Source of the DNA: Homarus americanus
Taxonomy: Eukaryota; Arthropoda; Malacostraca; Decapoda; Nephropidae
Length of the DNA stretch: 64,000 nucleotides
Direction: 5' to 3'
NCBI RefSeq assembly: GCF_018991925.1
Contig: NW_024725521.1
Coordinates: forward strand, 310,001-374,000
The notes beneath the pieces are model-generated. The model did no database searches. It was not told the origin of the DNA and was given only the letters and a program-made list of their open reading frames with translations. Both the position numbers and the translations under genes were made by a program. This document shows positions 47,401 through 61,739 of this stretch, one piece after another. Every line of letters begins with the position of its first letter. Position 1 is the first letter of the stretch.

Positions 47401-49779
47401 GTCACTGATTTCTGCCTTCAGCTTTGTCCAAATATTGGTGGCCTTCTCCATGATGATCCCTGAGGAGAGAGGTAAGCAGTGTCTAGTGTTGTCTTAAATC
47501 CAGTCTTGCAGTTGACTCTCCATCCTATCCATGATAGGCTCACACGTCTTTAATACCCTAGAAATGGAGAGTGTGCTCACGTTCTGCACCATGACCTTCA
47601 CTTCTGGTGCCTTCTTAATGATGGTAGACACCGGACCATGCCAAGAGCACGAGAACCATAGCACGCTCCTTTACCTCTCCCTTGCTGCTTCACATTGTCG
47701 AGCTTCACCTCCAGAGACATTGTTTTCCTGGGTGCCTTGGCTTTCCTAGACACAGGACCCTTACTAAAACACTTGCCAGACATTTTCAGTTACACTGCTC
47801 ACTTCACTGTCACAAAAACAGAGAGAAAGCACTGTACAGTCAATAAAGCAGAGAAAGACATCACCGTCAGTGCAAAAACACTTTACAGTCACTTAAACAG
47901 AAAAAACACTTCACAGTCAGAGCAAGAGCACTTCACAGTCACTAAACTATGAAAAACACTTCACAGTCACTAAAGCAGAGAAATCACTTGTCACTAAACT
48001 GCAGTACATGTACTGTAAATGTATAGTACAGTACACTGTGAAACTAATTTCCTGTAACTGTAAAAAAAGCAATGATAACATAAAAGTAATGATACTGGAT
48101 GCCACTACTCACCTCATGTTCCCAACTACAGAGGCAAAACACTTTTCAATCACAAAAAAAAAATCACTTCACAGTCATGAAAATAAAGTACAATATGAAC
48201 TTTAGTGATATCCTCTCACTATAAGGTAAAAAAACAAACATTGATGCTAAATAACGACACCGACGATGACCAATAAACATTGAGTTTCATTTCTCACGTG
48301 CATGTAACCAAGAAGAAACAATGGCTGGACTGTAGTTCACCAGGTGGCTGACAAGAAGTGAGTGATGTGTTCCATAATCTGAGTTGGTGGAATGATGAAT
48401 ATCATAATTACGGGTTTGTTTACATCTCAAATAGGAGAGTGGTCTTAATATATCAGCATTGTTAATGCAAATTATCATTGATTAGGACATCATAAATAGA
48501 GGTTTACCTGTATATAGTTGATGTATACAGGGTATATGAATTATGGACATGTGGTTTTGGCATTATGGAGGGACTAGACAAAAAACTTCTTGAACTTTTT
48601 TATTTCTCAGGTTTTATTTTATGATTTATACCTTCCATGAGGGTTTATAATTTTTTTTAATCAATTCCTCATACAATTTTTGTACAGTGATTTGAATTTA
48701 ACGACCTTTTTTTATATTATAGAGATGCAGATGAAATTATTTTTATTTATTTATTTATTTTTTTCATATTTTGTTATATCCAGAATGCCTGTCACATGTT
48801 CCCATTGGCAGGGCCACTCTTGCTTTTTAATGCACTTTCCTTGTTTGTTTATTAATTTTAATCTTCAGCCAGTTTTTGCCAAAAGTGGTATTGACATCAC
48901 TCATACAATGTATTTGGCACTTTGTGATGCTAACCCAAATTCAGTGCAGCTGCAATAATCAATTTGACATTATGATTACCACTCAAGGATGTGCATGATC
49001 TTTTCTGTGGTTTCAAGATCAGTTTTCAAGGTCACTTGCAAAAAATTGGCAGGGCTGTCTTTGGGGGGTTAATATTTTTCTTGTATTTTGTTTTGCAGGC
49101 TGGGTATCCTCCAGTGATCATCCGTAAACAAGATCGCCTTATGTATTATGATTGTTTACAAACTGCCAATGAGGGAGATACTCGACCTTTTGTGAGATTT
49201 ATTGCCCACTGCACCGAGAAAACTCTGGATGTGTACTTATGGGCCACGAAGGAAGCATTACCCAAAATAGGACAAGACTTAAATTCAAAGTCCGAAAAAG
49301 AAAAGAAGCATTCCACACTAAAACGGAAAGAGTCTGATTCATCATCCATAAAGCATGGGAGGAAGCTTGCAGATTATAGTGATATTGAAAGTGAAAGTAA
49401 AGAAGGATCAGGGAAGAAGTTTTTGTTTACTTCAGTTGATGACATTCCATTGTGGCAGGCAGATGATATACAATCAGAAGATGAAGATTCATTTGAAAAG
49501 AATAGGAATTATATACCTCCAATTGTTGAAGATGACATACTGAGTGATGGTGAGGTTGTTAATTCTGTGCATGATTATGAATCTGAACATGACTACAGAG
49601 AACACCTGTGGTTTGCTGGTGATGAAGAAAAAGTTAGAGGAACTGGTAGATATAGTAGAGTGGTTATTGAGGAGGGAATATATGATGATGCAGAGATTTT
49701 AGAACAGTTAAGAACTGAAGAAACAGAACAAAATAAATTCAGATTTGAAGATGATGACACTTTACCACGTAGTGAATAA
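35069..49779 (+). CDS. FICD, Fic-domain protein AMP-transferase/de-AMPylase of the ER (six coding exons, gene span)
   Basis: Exons 35069-35411, 37949-38183, 41678-41907, 42816-42991, 45286-45495 and 49099-49779 join with matching phases (1, 2, 1, 0, 0) into about 624 residues. The protein is a type II membrane protein with a transmembrane segment at about 34-53. Two TPR motifs lie at about 116-185. The inhibitory helix is at 245-251 (TAGIEGN, Glu249). The Fic loop is at 378-389 ([12 protein letters not shown]; His378, Asp382, Asn384, Arg386, Arg389). The sequon Asn290-Thr-Thr matches a conserved glycosylation site. FICD AMPylates and de-AMPylates the chaperone BiP in the ER lumen, and the glutamate switches between the two activities; all key residues are intact. 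Oddity: about 170 residues after the Fic core (from about 455), first basic and then strongly acidic, make it longer than the 458-residue human protein. Confidence 0.95.
36167..36810. mobile_element. Foldback element with doubled arms and target duplication
   Basis: The element starts GGTCCGACTAATTA and ends with the reverse complement of GGTCCGACTAATTA (allowing a base or two). Each arm holds two degenerate copies of a block of about 160 bp (CCCAAATGTAGCCGCAATGA to TAATCTGAGTTAATAGAT). The centre near 36500 is CCTAACCTAACCTAAC. GGTTTTTCGG occurs directly on both sides (36157-36166 and 36812-36821), a probable target-site duplication of 9-10 bp. Confidence 0.8.
37709..37860 (-). mobile_element. 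piggyBac-like MITE, short copy
   Basis: TTAA lies on both sides (37705-37708, 37861-37864) and the inverted ends are CCCTTAAGCCCC and GGGGTTTAAGAG. Both ends match, in reverse, those of the element at 38479-39238. It lies 88 bases upstream of FICD exon 2. Confidence 0.75.
37949..38183 (+). CDS. FICD exon 2: TPR region
   Basis: Between acceptor tttacag and donor GTAAGA. It encodes two tetratricopeptide repeats ([20 protein letters not shown], then [18 protein letters not shown]). These recognise substrate in FICD. Splice phase 1 in and 2 out. Confidence 0.93.
38479..39238 (+). mobile_element. piggyBac-like MITE, long copy
   Basis: TTAA on both sides (38475-38478, 39239-39242). Ends are CCCTTACGCCCAGGGTGACG and ...CCGGGGCTTAAGGG. 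760 bp with no transposase. TTAA targets and CCCT termini are the piggyBac pattern. Opposite orientation to the copy on the other side of exon 2. Confidence 0.75.
39851..40140. mobile_element. Inner hairpin element
   Basis: The arms AGTACTTATTTTTGCCCACA... and ...GTAGGTAAAAATAAGTA are inverted over almost the full length. The centre near 39999 pairs CAGCAGAGGCGGGAAA with TTTCCCGCCTCTGCTG. About 290 bp. Confidence 0.8.
40141..40450. mobile_element. TA-flanked MITE, copy A of an inverted pair
   Basis: Inverted ends CAGGTACTCCCTGACTTGCG and GTCGTAAGTCGGGGAGTACC, with TA before it. The interior is the reverse complement of the neighbour copy. Confidence 0.8.
40456..40770. mobile_element. TA-flanked MITE, copy B of an inverted pair
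   Basis: Ends CAGGTACTTCTCGACTTACG and CGTAAGTCGGGGACTGCCTG, TA on both sides. The interior is inverted relative to copy A, so the two form a large palindrome. Confidence 0.8.
41678..41907 (+). CDS. FICD exon 3: linker and inhibitory helix
   Basis: Between acceptor accacag and donor GTGAGT. It contains [18 protein letters not shown] and the inhibitory motif TAGIEGN with Glu249, the residue that blocks ATP gamma-phosphate placement in class II Fic proteins. Confidence 0.95.
41908..42815 (+). other. FICD intron 3
   Basis: No repeat family or gene recognised. The - strand ORFs at 42141-42453 have no known features. Confidence 0.5.
42816..42991 (+). CDS. FICD exon 4: Fic domain first part
   Basis: Between acceptor gtcatcag and donor GTAATT. 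It contains [12 protein letters not shown] (sequon at Asn290) and [19 protein letters not shown], both typical of FICD. Confidence 0.95.
43037..43620 (-). mobile_element. 5'-truncated LINE in FICD intron 4
   Basis: The - strand reads the C-terminal end of a jockey/RTE-like [21 protein letters not shown], then [20 protein letters not shown] in frame 43075-43449. It ends in a poly-A tail, seen as a T run at about 43037-43053 on the + strand. Several stops break the frame. The insertion begins 45 bases after exon 4. Confidence 0.75.
44720..45110. repeat. Repeat with AGCCGGAAT end (family also at 55430-55832)
   Basis: Rich in variants of GGAAAATTTTC and CCGGAAAATTC. One end reads CGTTAGCCGGAATCTCTCAA; the other copy, in reverse orientation, ends in TTCCAGCTAACGGAGATA. 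The unit looks like a DNA-transposon derivative expanded from a short palindromic motif. Confidence 0.65.
45286..45495 (+). CDS. FICD exon 5: catalytic Fic loop
   Basis: Exactly 70 codons between acceptor acttttcag and donor GTTAGT. It carries [20 protein letters not shown] and the full motif [12 protein letters not shown], with catalytic His378. Confidence 0.97.
45790..46145. mobile_element. 356-bp TA-flanked MITE (Tc1/mariner or Tigger type)
   Basis: Starts CAGTAGGGTATGCTATAACG and ends with the inverse (CGTTATAGCATGCCCCACTG). TA is on both sides. CTATAACGAAC is repeated inside several times. No transposase. Confidence 0.85.
46146..46989 (+). other. FICD intron 5, part without recognised features
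   Basis: AT-rich. No ORF or repeat that I recognise. Confidence 0.5.
46990..47100 (-). mobile_element. Solo end of a Tigger-like element
   Basis: On the - strand it starts CAGTCAACCCTCACTTTACA and continues with TGCCCTGCCAGAACC and CATTCCGCGGT, matching the first about 100 bases of the element at 54503-55346. The other end is missing. Confidence 0.65.
47105..48510 (-). mobile_element. Tigger/pogo-type transposon relic
   Basis: 1.4-kb element with inverted ends: AAGCCTCTATTTATGATG on the left and CATCATAAATAGAGGTTTAC on the right, with TA outside. It encodes a broken CENP-B-like transposase on the - strand. Its right part has degenerate CACTTCACAGTCACTAAA repeats. Confidence 0.8.
47225..47783 (-). 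pseudogene. CENP-B-like Tigger transposase N-terminus, broken
   Basis: On the - strand it starts [20 protein letters not shown] and MSLEVKLD (psq-type helix-turn-helix), then shifts frame repeatedly. Later parts read [20 protein letters not shown], and [17 protein letters not shown] from the Tc5/CENP-B DNA-binding domain. The DDE catalytic part is absent. Confidence 0.75.
49099..49779 (+). CDS. FICD exon 6: end of the Fic domain and acidic tail
   Basis: Begins after ttttgttttgcag with [20 protein letters not shown] and [20 protein letters not shown], the expected end of the Fic core. 226 codons to TAA 49777-49779. From about residue 455 a basic stretch ([15 protein letters not shown]) leads to an Asp/Glu-rich tail. 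The tail has no membrane segment and no KDEL-type signal. Confidence 0.93.
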   Translation, partial: AGYPPVIIRKQDRLMYYDCLQTANEGDTRPFVRFIAHCTEKTLDVYLWATKEALPKIGQDLNSKSEKEKKHSTLKRKESDSSSIKHGRKLADYSDIESESKEGSGKKFLFTSVDDIPLWQADDIQSEDEDSFEKNRNYIPPIVEDDILSDGEVVNSVHDYESEHDYREHLWFAGDEEKVRGTGRYSRVVIEEGIYDDAEILEQLRTEETEQNKFRFEDDDTLPRSE

Positions 49780-49851
49780 GACAACAGAATTGTGATAGTC
49801 TTGAGAAATTGGGTGTTATTTATTTCCATCCTTTATATCAAATTTATACTG

Positions 49852-49857
49852 AATAAA
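49852..49857 (+). terminator. FICD polyadenylation signal
   Basis: AATAAA lies 73 bases after the stop. The sequence beyond becomes repeat-derived, which supports a short 3' UTR. Confidence 0.7.
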
Positions 49858-49984
49858 ATCAGTATAGTACGTACCTATTTATTTCATAATGAATATATTT
49901 AAATGGAAAGTTTCTAAAGAATATATTATGTCTATTTATTGAGCCTTATTTTTGTACCAAAAAGTAGGAAAATGTCCGTTTTTT

Positions 49985-50880
49985 AATTAAAAGCCGTCGT
50001 CAGCGTAAACGGCCGAGAAATTTGATGCCGTCAGCGTCGGCGTAAATGATTTCATAAATTAACGCCGTTAGCGTCAGAGTCAACACCTAGCGTCAACTAG
50101 TTTTCGGTAACATACAAATGCAGCCCCGAAACGCGTATTCTCCTGTGTATGGGAGTAATATATGCAAAATAAAAAAATATTCATTCATTTTTAATCATTT
50201 ACTGTATTATGATTTATATTACATAATTTTAATTATTAATTTGTTCCCCCGCAAGAATACTAGCAACTCAAAATGATTTTCGCTCATTTTGCTACTCTTG
50301 GGCCTCAAGACGTCCTTGCCCATGGAGAAAATGCGCTCCACGGCAACACTAGAGGGGATGGGGGAGTTGTATTTGATGAACAACTCCTTCATGGCCTTAT
50401 TGGGGAAGGTGTCCTTGTCGAAAGTTTTTTCGAAGGTTTCTCCCCCAGGAAACGCTTGAAAGGGTCACTGTCTCGTAAAGGGCCTGGAACAATTCGTCCT
50501 CCACGTCATGGTCTTTGTCGTCTCCCTCACTGCTGCTCTCAGTCTCGTGCACGGACTTCTCCACCAACCTGGACAGCTGGTTGGTGGTCTTTTTCCTGAC
50601 TTGAAAATTAAAATCTGTAGACAGCTGCGCAGGTGTGCGGGCAGCGGCTGCAGCCAAATTTTTCCCAGTCGCCTTTATAACAAGATAATTGAAAATCGAA
50701 CTTGGAAAAATATAAAATTTTAGAAGTTGACAAACAAATTGACGCTTGACACTCCGTTCGGGTGAAAAGTTGACTGCGTCACCTGTAGTGTCACCTGCCC
50801 AAAAAATTGATGGCGTCAGCGTTAACAAAAAGTTGCCTCTGTTCATTGACGGCATTAAATTAACGACATCGGCATACACA
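49985..50880 (-). mobile_element. hAT transposon relic
   Basis: The - strand of about 50255-50450 encodes the hAT dimerisation region: NKAMKELFIKYNSPIPSSVA, then VERIFSMGKDVLRPKSSKMS and ENHFELLVFL. Upstream, another frame has SRLVEKSVHETESSSEGDDK. The frame is shifted near 50420. Both flanks repeat GCCGTCAGCGT-like motifs in opposite orientation, which are probably degenerate terminal regions. Confidence 0.75.
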
Positions 50881-50881
50881 C

Positions 50882-55350
<4,469 letters not shown>

Positions 55351-55424
<74 letters not shown>
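55351..55424. repeat. (TA)n microsatellite
   Basis: A TA run of about 70 bases. It mirrors the run on the other side of the Tigger derivative. Confidence 0.95.
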
Positions 55425-55429
<5 letters not shown>

Positions 55430-55832
55430 GCACTTCCGGGAATGAGAGATTTCTGGGTAACGAGACGACTCTCAAAGCCGGAAAAAAATCCCTCATCCCC
55501 TGAATTTTCCAGCCGGGTAACAGAAAAATGTTCTCGGAAGTTCCCCATTACATCATCTCTCGAACCCGGAAAAATATCCCTTATCCCCGGAATTTTCCAC
55601 TTAACGTAAAGTTTTTCTTGGAATTTCCAGAAGATGCGCCCAATTTTCATCTCTCAAACCCGGGAAAAATCTCTCCCATCCCTGAAATTTTCCATGTATT
55701 GGAAAAATTTTCATGAAATTTTCCGGAAAATGTGCCCCCGGGAAAATCGTTCCCAAAGCTGGAATTTTCCAGAAAATTCCGGCTATCGGAGAGTTCCTGT
55801 TTTGAGGGATTCCAGCTAACGGAGATATTACT
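55430..55832. repeat. Second copy of the GGAAAATTTTC-rich repeat
   Basis: Reverse-oriented relative of 44720-45110. It shares CTATCGGAGAGTTC and CCGGAAAATGTGCCCCCGG-like blocks. Confidence 0.65.
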
Positions 55833-56830
55833 TATATATATCTCGATAATCGTGGGACCTGATAATCGCTGATCTGGATTATCACTGTATCCTCAATTCC
55901 GTGTCCGCGAGAGCAACAGTGATAGCAGCGACTGCCAAGACATGGCAGCATGTCTCGTGGTGCCAGCTTCCAGCGACATTTGTTTCCCCGCGCTGTTTTG
56001 ATTGGTGTTTGAAGACGGTTTCCTGCTCTGTGTTTGTTTTTGGTGCTATTTTTGTAATTTTTACTTACCCTCCACCTGTGAACAAGAAGAGTGTTAAGGT
56101 TCCTGATCCAGCCAAGTAACGAAGGCATGTGTATTCTTTGATTGAATGTTCCGATGTTCCCGACACGCCCATTGCATGTTACCACTTCCTTCCACTCCAC
56201 CTCTCTAATTACCCCTACTTTTCTGCTTTCTCACTCCCTAATTTAAAATTTATGTAACGTAATGTGGAAGGAATACGACGTTGTTCATTTATACTTAACA
56301 CTCAATTTTGTGGGTAAACATCAGCTGTTCAATTGTGTCTGGCAGTGCTGCTGCCAGTGTTACCAAACAAACCGATTGACGCATCATCTCCTCTCCACTT
56401 ACCTCAATCTCCTCCTCCTCCACCACCACCACCGCCACCACCACCACCACCACCACCACCACCGCCACCGCCACCGCCGCCACCGCCACCACCTCTATTA
56501 TCACCACCTAAATCATAATGTCAGTGATGCAGAGATGGATTTGCTTTAGCCACAGTAGATCAGCATGTTATCCACTGCTTCCCACCCACTGTATCTCACC
56601 GACACTCTGCCTCTGTCATTCATTCTACTTCAAGCATGGGCAGGACACAGACTGAGCGGATGTAAACAAACCCCACGTAATCTAACAGAATCACCCTTGA
56701 TTTAGTGAAATAGTTCGGTAAATCATGCAAACATAACGGAAAGGTTGATTAAGCGAAAATTTCAACTTAATCAACGGGTGGCTCGAATTAGTTCTTTAAA
56801 TCGGGAAAATGCTGTACTATGACTGTCATT
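55833..56830. mobile_element. Possible Tigger-like relic, boundaries unclear
   Basis: The left part has GATAATCGTGGGACCTGATAATCG, a terminal-repeat-like sequence. The frame near 56078-56118 reads VNKKSVKVPDPAK, resembling a transposase start. A (CCACCG)n tract lies at about 56410-56500. The right part (AAATCGGGAAAATGCTGTAC) may be the other end. Weak overall. Confidence 0.35.
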
Positions 56831-56909
56831 CATGATACAATATTATACAGTACTGTATGTACATTATTTGTTATTCATTACAGTAATTAGTAAAGGTGTG
56901 TTACTAGTA

Positions 56910-57509
56910 CAGTGGTCCCTCGATTAACGAACGGTCCAATTAATTAAATTTTGGTTTACGAATTAGCTCCCATAAGGATTTTCAATTCCATTAACGAAAG
57001 CCTTACAAGAAACACTCTTGTTGTGTGTATCAGTTGATCGGCTAGTCCGCCAATACAGTAATTGGTTCTATGTTTACATTCATTTCCAGTGGAGTAAATA
57101 TCAAGAAAGTTGTGCTCTTGAATATTTTTGCATTTTTTTTATTAAAATTATTGGTCATTCTAATTTAGTTAACATATTGATAATATATACAGTACAGGGA
57201 ACAGTTTTTGTGTGCCAATCAGCTGATCGAATCACCCACCAACGCTTCTCAATTTAACTGTTAACAATAGAGTGAACATCCAGTTTGTTGGTCTCTTGAA
57301 TATTTTTACAGTACAGTACAGTACTGTATTTAATTTATATTTAATGTTTTGTTAATTTTATTACTGGTATACAGTACTTTCTATGTACTTTTTCTGTGAG
57401 TTGGAACCAATTACCCAATATCCCATTGAAATAATAGATTCAATTGACAAAATTTTCAGTTAACGAACGACTGTGAAACCAATTGTGTTCGTTAATCAAG
57501 GGACCACTG
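56910..57509. mobile_element. 600-bp Tigger-type MITE
   Basis: Inverted ends CAGTGGTCCCTCGATTAACG and CGTTAATCAAGGGACCACTG, with TA outside on both sides. The interior is AT-rich with an internal partial duplication (CTCTTGAATATTTTT at two places). No transposase. Confidence 0.9.
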
Positions 57510-57534
57510 TATTATATCTTTCAGTGTACAGTTA

Positions 57535-58460
57535 ACATAAGAATGAAGGAAACTGCCTCGGGCCTATTGGCCCATACTGGGCAGTCCCATTTACACCCAA
57601 CCTCTATTGCTCATATATATCCATCCAACCTATGTTTGAAGCTATCCAGCGTATTCGAGTCAATAATGATGTTTGGTAACTTGTCCCATTCATCCACTAC
57701 TCTATTTCCAAACCAATGTTTACTACCCATTTCTCACCTAAATCTAATTTGTCTAATTTAAAACCATTGTTACAAGTTTGCTCTTGGTTGGATAGTTTGA
57801 GTACCTATGTTATGTCCCCTTTTTTAGCCCTGACTTCCATTTATAAACCTCTATCATATCGCCCCTCACTCTACGTCTCTCAAGGGAACGCAAATTAAGA
57901 TACTTTGACCTGTCTCTGTACTCGAGGTTCCTAATGCCCGGGATTAGCCTTGTAATTTTCCTCTGAATTCTTTCTCAGGATTCCATATCTATTCTGTAAT
58001 AAGGTGACCAGAATTGAACTGCATAATCCAAGTGAGGTCTCACATGCGCAAGATATAGTTTCAGGATGACCTCTCTAATTTTGTAACTAACACTCCTTTT
58101 TATGAACCCAAGTATTTTATTAGCCTTGTTTCGAGCAAATACAAATTGTTTGCTTGGCTTAAGATTCCTACTGATAATTACTCCTAAATCTTTCTCACAT
58201 TCTGATTTCTCTATAACATCATTGTTCATCTGATATCTGGTTCTCTGTTAACATCTCCTTGACTAAGTACTTTACTTTGTCCACATTGAATTTCATATGC
58301 CATTTTCCAGATCATTCAAAATATTTGTTTAGATCTTCCTGTAGTTTTGCGTAGTCCTCATCAGATTTATTACACTCCGTATTTTAGTGTCATCAGCAAA
58401 TTTACTTATGTTGCTGTGTATGCCGATATCTATGCCAGCAAAAGTCCTCCCACAACTTGC
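57535..58460 (-). mobile_element. LINE fragment with reverse-transcriptase catalytic box
   Basis: The - strand reads from DIGIHSNISKFADDTK (RT motif C, FADD, about 58386-58430) through SECEKDLGVIISRNLKPSKQ and LAHVRPHLDYAVQFWSPYYR (57975-58229) to the 3' end shared with 33500-33902. Shifts and stops are frequent, so it is dead. The family is CR1/jockey-like. The 5' part is missing. Confidence 0.85.
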
Positions 58461-58492
58461 TACACAGGGCTGTGGGAGAACTTTTGCTGGCA
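58433..58492. repeat. Short hairpin at the LINE 5' edge
   Basis: TGCCAGCAAAAGT(C)CTCCCACA pairs with TGTGGGAGAACTTTTGCTGGCA around a 16-base loop. It probably arose by inverted duplication at the truncated 5' end of the LINE. Confidence 0.7.
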
Positions 58493-58777
58493 ACTGTACC
58501 TACACATTTTTAGGGGTATATTTTGGTCAGTTCGGGGATGCATCTTTCGGGGCGTTGGACGAAACAAATTTTTCCCATGTTTCAATATGTATGGTTTTGC
58601 TTATCACGGTAGTTTTCTGGAACCTAACCCTCGTGATTATCAAGGATAAATGTACAGTATAACACTTCTTAGAACAATGTTCACTCTGCATAAATGTTTC
58701 GGTGAATCACTCTCCCTTCTCAACACAGAACCTGCTACAAACTAACTTGAGGTCAAAAAGAAAATACCTGCACTGTA

Positions 58778-59923
58778 GTCTGGGTTTACGCGGCACCTGT
58801 CCAGAAGCGATAATTATTCTTTTCGCGGTAAATGCCATCATAATGCGGCAAGCGGCGGGGCAAGGTGCTGGGCACTGACGTCACCGCTGGCGTCAGACTT
58901 GCACCGATGACGTCGCATACTGTGATTGGGCCACGTATCCATACCACCCACACAACCCCTCCGCCGTGCGCTGTGATTGGTCTATTTAACCTTGCCACCC
59001 CCTGTCACCAGCGCTCTCGACCATCGCCGCGCCAGTCTCACTGTCCCCGCATATATTCACTCGTGCCCAGGAACCGGTTTTGTTTTTTCTTTCTACACAA
59101 TGGCTTCCGTTGGACCCCCACCACCCCTGAACTACCTGGCCCAAGCCGCCCCAAGCCCAAGAAGGTGCAACGTGCCTTAAGCTATGAGGTTAAGCACAAG
59201 ATCGTTCAGGAGTTAGAAAAAGGCACGAGGCAGTGGATCTGGCCAGACAATATGGAGTGAATGAATCGACGATCCGCATGATCAAGAAGGATGCCGGCAA
59301 AATCAATGAACACATGAACATTACAAAGTCTGTAGGTGCCTCGCTGGTGAAATATTGCCACAATAAGGTGCTGCTGAAGACCGAGAGTTGTTTGGTAAGC
59401 AACATTATTCGTCAATCAAGAAGGAACATGGCGGTCGACATTTGGGCACTGCAGGACTACGCCCGAGAACTCTATGCAGCAGTAGCAAGAAAAATGGGGG
59501 TTGCAGAGCCCAAGCCCTTTAGTGCTTCCGCTGGGTGGCTGCAAGGTTTTAAACGACGCAATAAGATCACAAATATCCTCTGTGGTGGATAGAGATACAG
59601 GTAAGGGCCAATAATCTGCCCTCTGCCTCAGAACCCCCCCCCCCCATCCCCGTGTGCCCAGCCATCTCTTCTACTCACGTAAGTGTTAAAAAATATAATA
59701 TTATTGATATTTCTCCTATATATTAATTGTGTACATACCATCATAAAATTAAGATGTTTTTTACTACAATGTACGTATTGTGTCGGTGATAGCCAAAAAA
59801 AGGGTAGTCAGGCAGTCGGCCAGGTCTCTATTTCAATTAATCCCGTATGTTCTGTTATTTTATTTACGCATTTCGCTTTATACGCGCACCTCCATGGGTT
59901 TAATTAACCGTGTAAAACCAGAC
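58778..59923 (+). mobile_element. Tigger-derived element with partial transposase
   Basis: 1146 bp with inverted ends GTCTGGGTTTACGCGG and CCGTGTAAAACCAGAC, TA on both sides. Promoter-like part: TGACGTCA at 58876-58883 and ATTGG at 58925 and 58976. Its tail (GGGCCAATAATCTGCCCTCT) is shared with 54503-55346. Confidence 0.85.
59100..59592 (+). pseudogene. CENP-B/Tigger transposase DNA-binding region, frameshifted
   Basis: One frame gives KKVQRALSYEVKHKIVQELE, and after a one-base shift near 59230 another gives VDLARQYGVNESTIRMIKKD, together a psq-type helix-turn-helix. The frame continues to FSASAGWLQGFKRRNKI (Tc5/CENP-B domain), then stops at 59592. The DDE domain was deleted. The original protein would bind the terminal repeats. 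Confidence 0.85.
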
Positions 59924-60679
59924 TATACTATACAGTACTGTATTTAGTACAAGTACTTTACATTGCCTTGGGTGGAGTGGTCACAAAGGAGGGGGATGCA
60001 GTGACCTGTCCTAGTCACCTGGTGGAGTGGAGTACAGTACTTTACTGTAATAATAGAATGCAATTAACAATATCATTAGTTCTTTGCTGGCCTCAAGAGG
60101 TAATAAAGTTCTTTGAAATAATGTTTATTCAATAACTTTTCTTTCTATTGAATGGGGTTATTTAAATCCACAGGGGGATTTTCTTGCATCAAATAATTAA
60201 AAATGCAGTTGTTTTGATTGCCGACCTTGATGTCTTTCTTATGATAAAAATCTATCTTTCATTGCTTCCCCCGTTTTGCAAAAATAAAACTTAGGACATT
60301 GTTTACGTTTAACCTTCTGCCCATGGTCAGGAATCTCAACCCCTTCGTAGTCTTTGACACATGTTGTGTCGATAACAGGAATGGTTTTTCCGTTTTAATA
60401 AACATTGGGTAGAACAATACAGACCCAAATTGCACAAGGTTAGTGGGAAGAACTTACATTTCTGCTTGCACTCAGTGTGAGATATAGCTGAGCGGAAGGA
60501 GATGTGCCAGAGTGCTTAGCAATGCAATTTGCAATGAAAGGCCACGAGAGGGTTAATTGCATACACATCAATAACAGGCTGTGTGTTGAGAAGGGTGAGC
60601 GATTCACGCTGAATTTTGCAACTTTAGACTTCTTAAGTGTGAAGAAAATGTAAAATACCATAGCACTGCTTGCAGCTCA

Positions 60680-61117
60680 TCATGCTGAACAAATTACTCG
60701 AAATCGAAAAAATTTAGTATTTAGCCTAACACAAAGGATAGCACAGTCTAAATAAATGTTACATTCATATCTAATAATGAAATCATACAGTAAATTTAAC
60801 ACTTTACCTTGAAAAAATATGAATGTAACTTGATGGGGGAGAAGGGTGATTTTGAGGTTGATAACATTGAGCTTCTCTTCAAGTGTTATATCCTTTCTTT
60901 TACGATAATCACCGGGAATTCTATCATCAGAGCGCTTTTTGGAGATATTCTTCTTTACCATATTCACAGTTAATACCACAAAATTGGAGAAATAGTAAGC
61001 AAAAATCGCATTATAGCAAACAAGCGTTCGCGTTATACAAATATTGTTCCGAATTCATAAATCGCGTTAGAGCAAATTCGCGTTATCAAAACACGCGTTA
61101 TAGCAGAACTCCCTGTA
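60680..61117 (-). mobile_element. Tigger fragment, 5' end
   Basis: The - strand starts CAGGGAGTTCTGCTATAACG at 61117 (TA outside). The frame from about 60962 reads MVKKNISKKRSDDRIPGDYR, then RKRKDITLEEKLNVINL, a Tigger transposase start. The coding similarity is lost by about 60830 and no second end is found, so it is truncated. Confidence 0.65.
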
Positions 61118-61584
61118 TGCTATTAATTTTTTATAAGCTATTTTACCTTTTTTGTGATACAACACATGAACTTATATGTAACATCTTTCCTTTGGCTGTT
61201 TGGAAACATCCTTTCATAAGAAAAAGGAAAGATATGGCCTGGAACTCCAACATCAGAGAAAATGATGTTTTTAATTTCTTAGTCTATAATCCCAACTATC
61301 CCCGTCTGACCTTGAGAAAACTTTGGTCTCATGGGTTATGGAGCTGCATTTTCTCTGTGATAAATAATATGATTTAGTTTGAGTAATGTTGGATATTTTA
61401 CTATTTTGTTTTTTTTATAGGCTATTGTTGATAGAAGTGGGTTTTGCTTGTTTGCTCGTTTAGATTTTGGCAAAGCTTGCTGAGTGGGAAGTGTTTCAAA
61501 AAGTGCTTAGAAATAGCTATTGTTGTGAAGAGAAAGTCATGTTTCCCATATTAAAATATTATTACATTGTTCCAAGAGGTAGAA

Positions 61585-61736
61585 AAAGTTGGTTATCACT
61601 ATATGTGCACACTTTGTGGGAAACAATATAAGACCATGGACGATAAATTCGAGTATATGAGGGTTATCACTAGTCCCACATAAAATTTCAGAGCAAATCG
61701 ACCCCCCACCTGCGCATATAGTTGTTTTAGCTATTG
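61585..61736 (-). mobile_element. Tc1/mariner-type MITE, copy 2
   Basis: Reverse-oriented relative of 8691-8841. The right end is GTTGTTTTAGCTATTG followed by TA. The other end is degenerate. Confidence 0.7.
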
Positions 61737-61739
61737 TAC

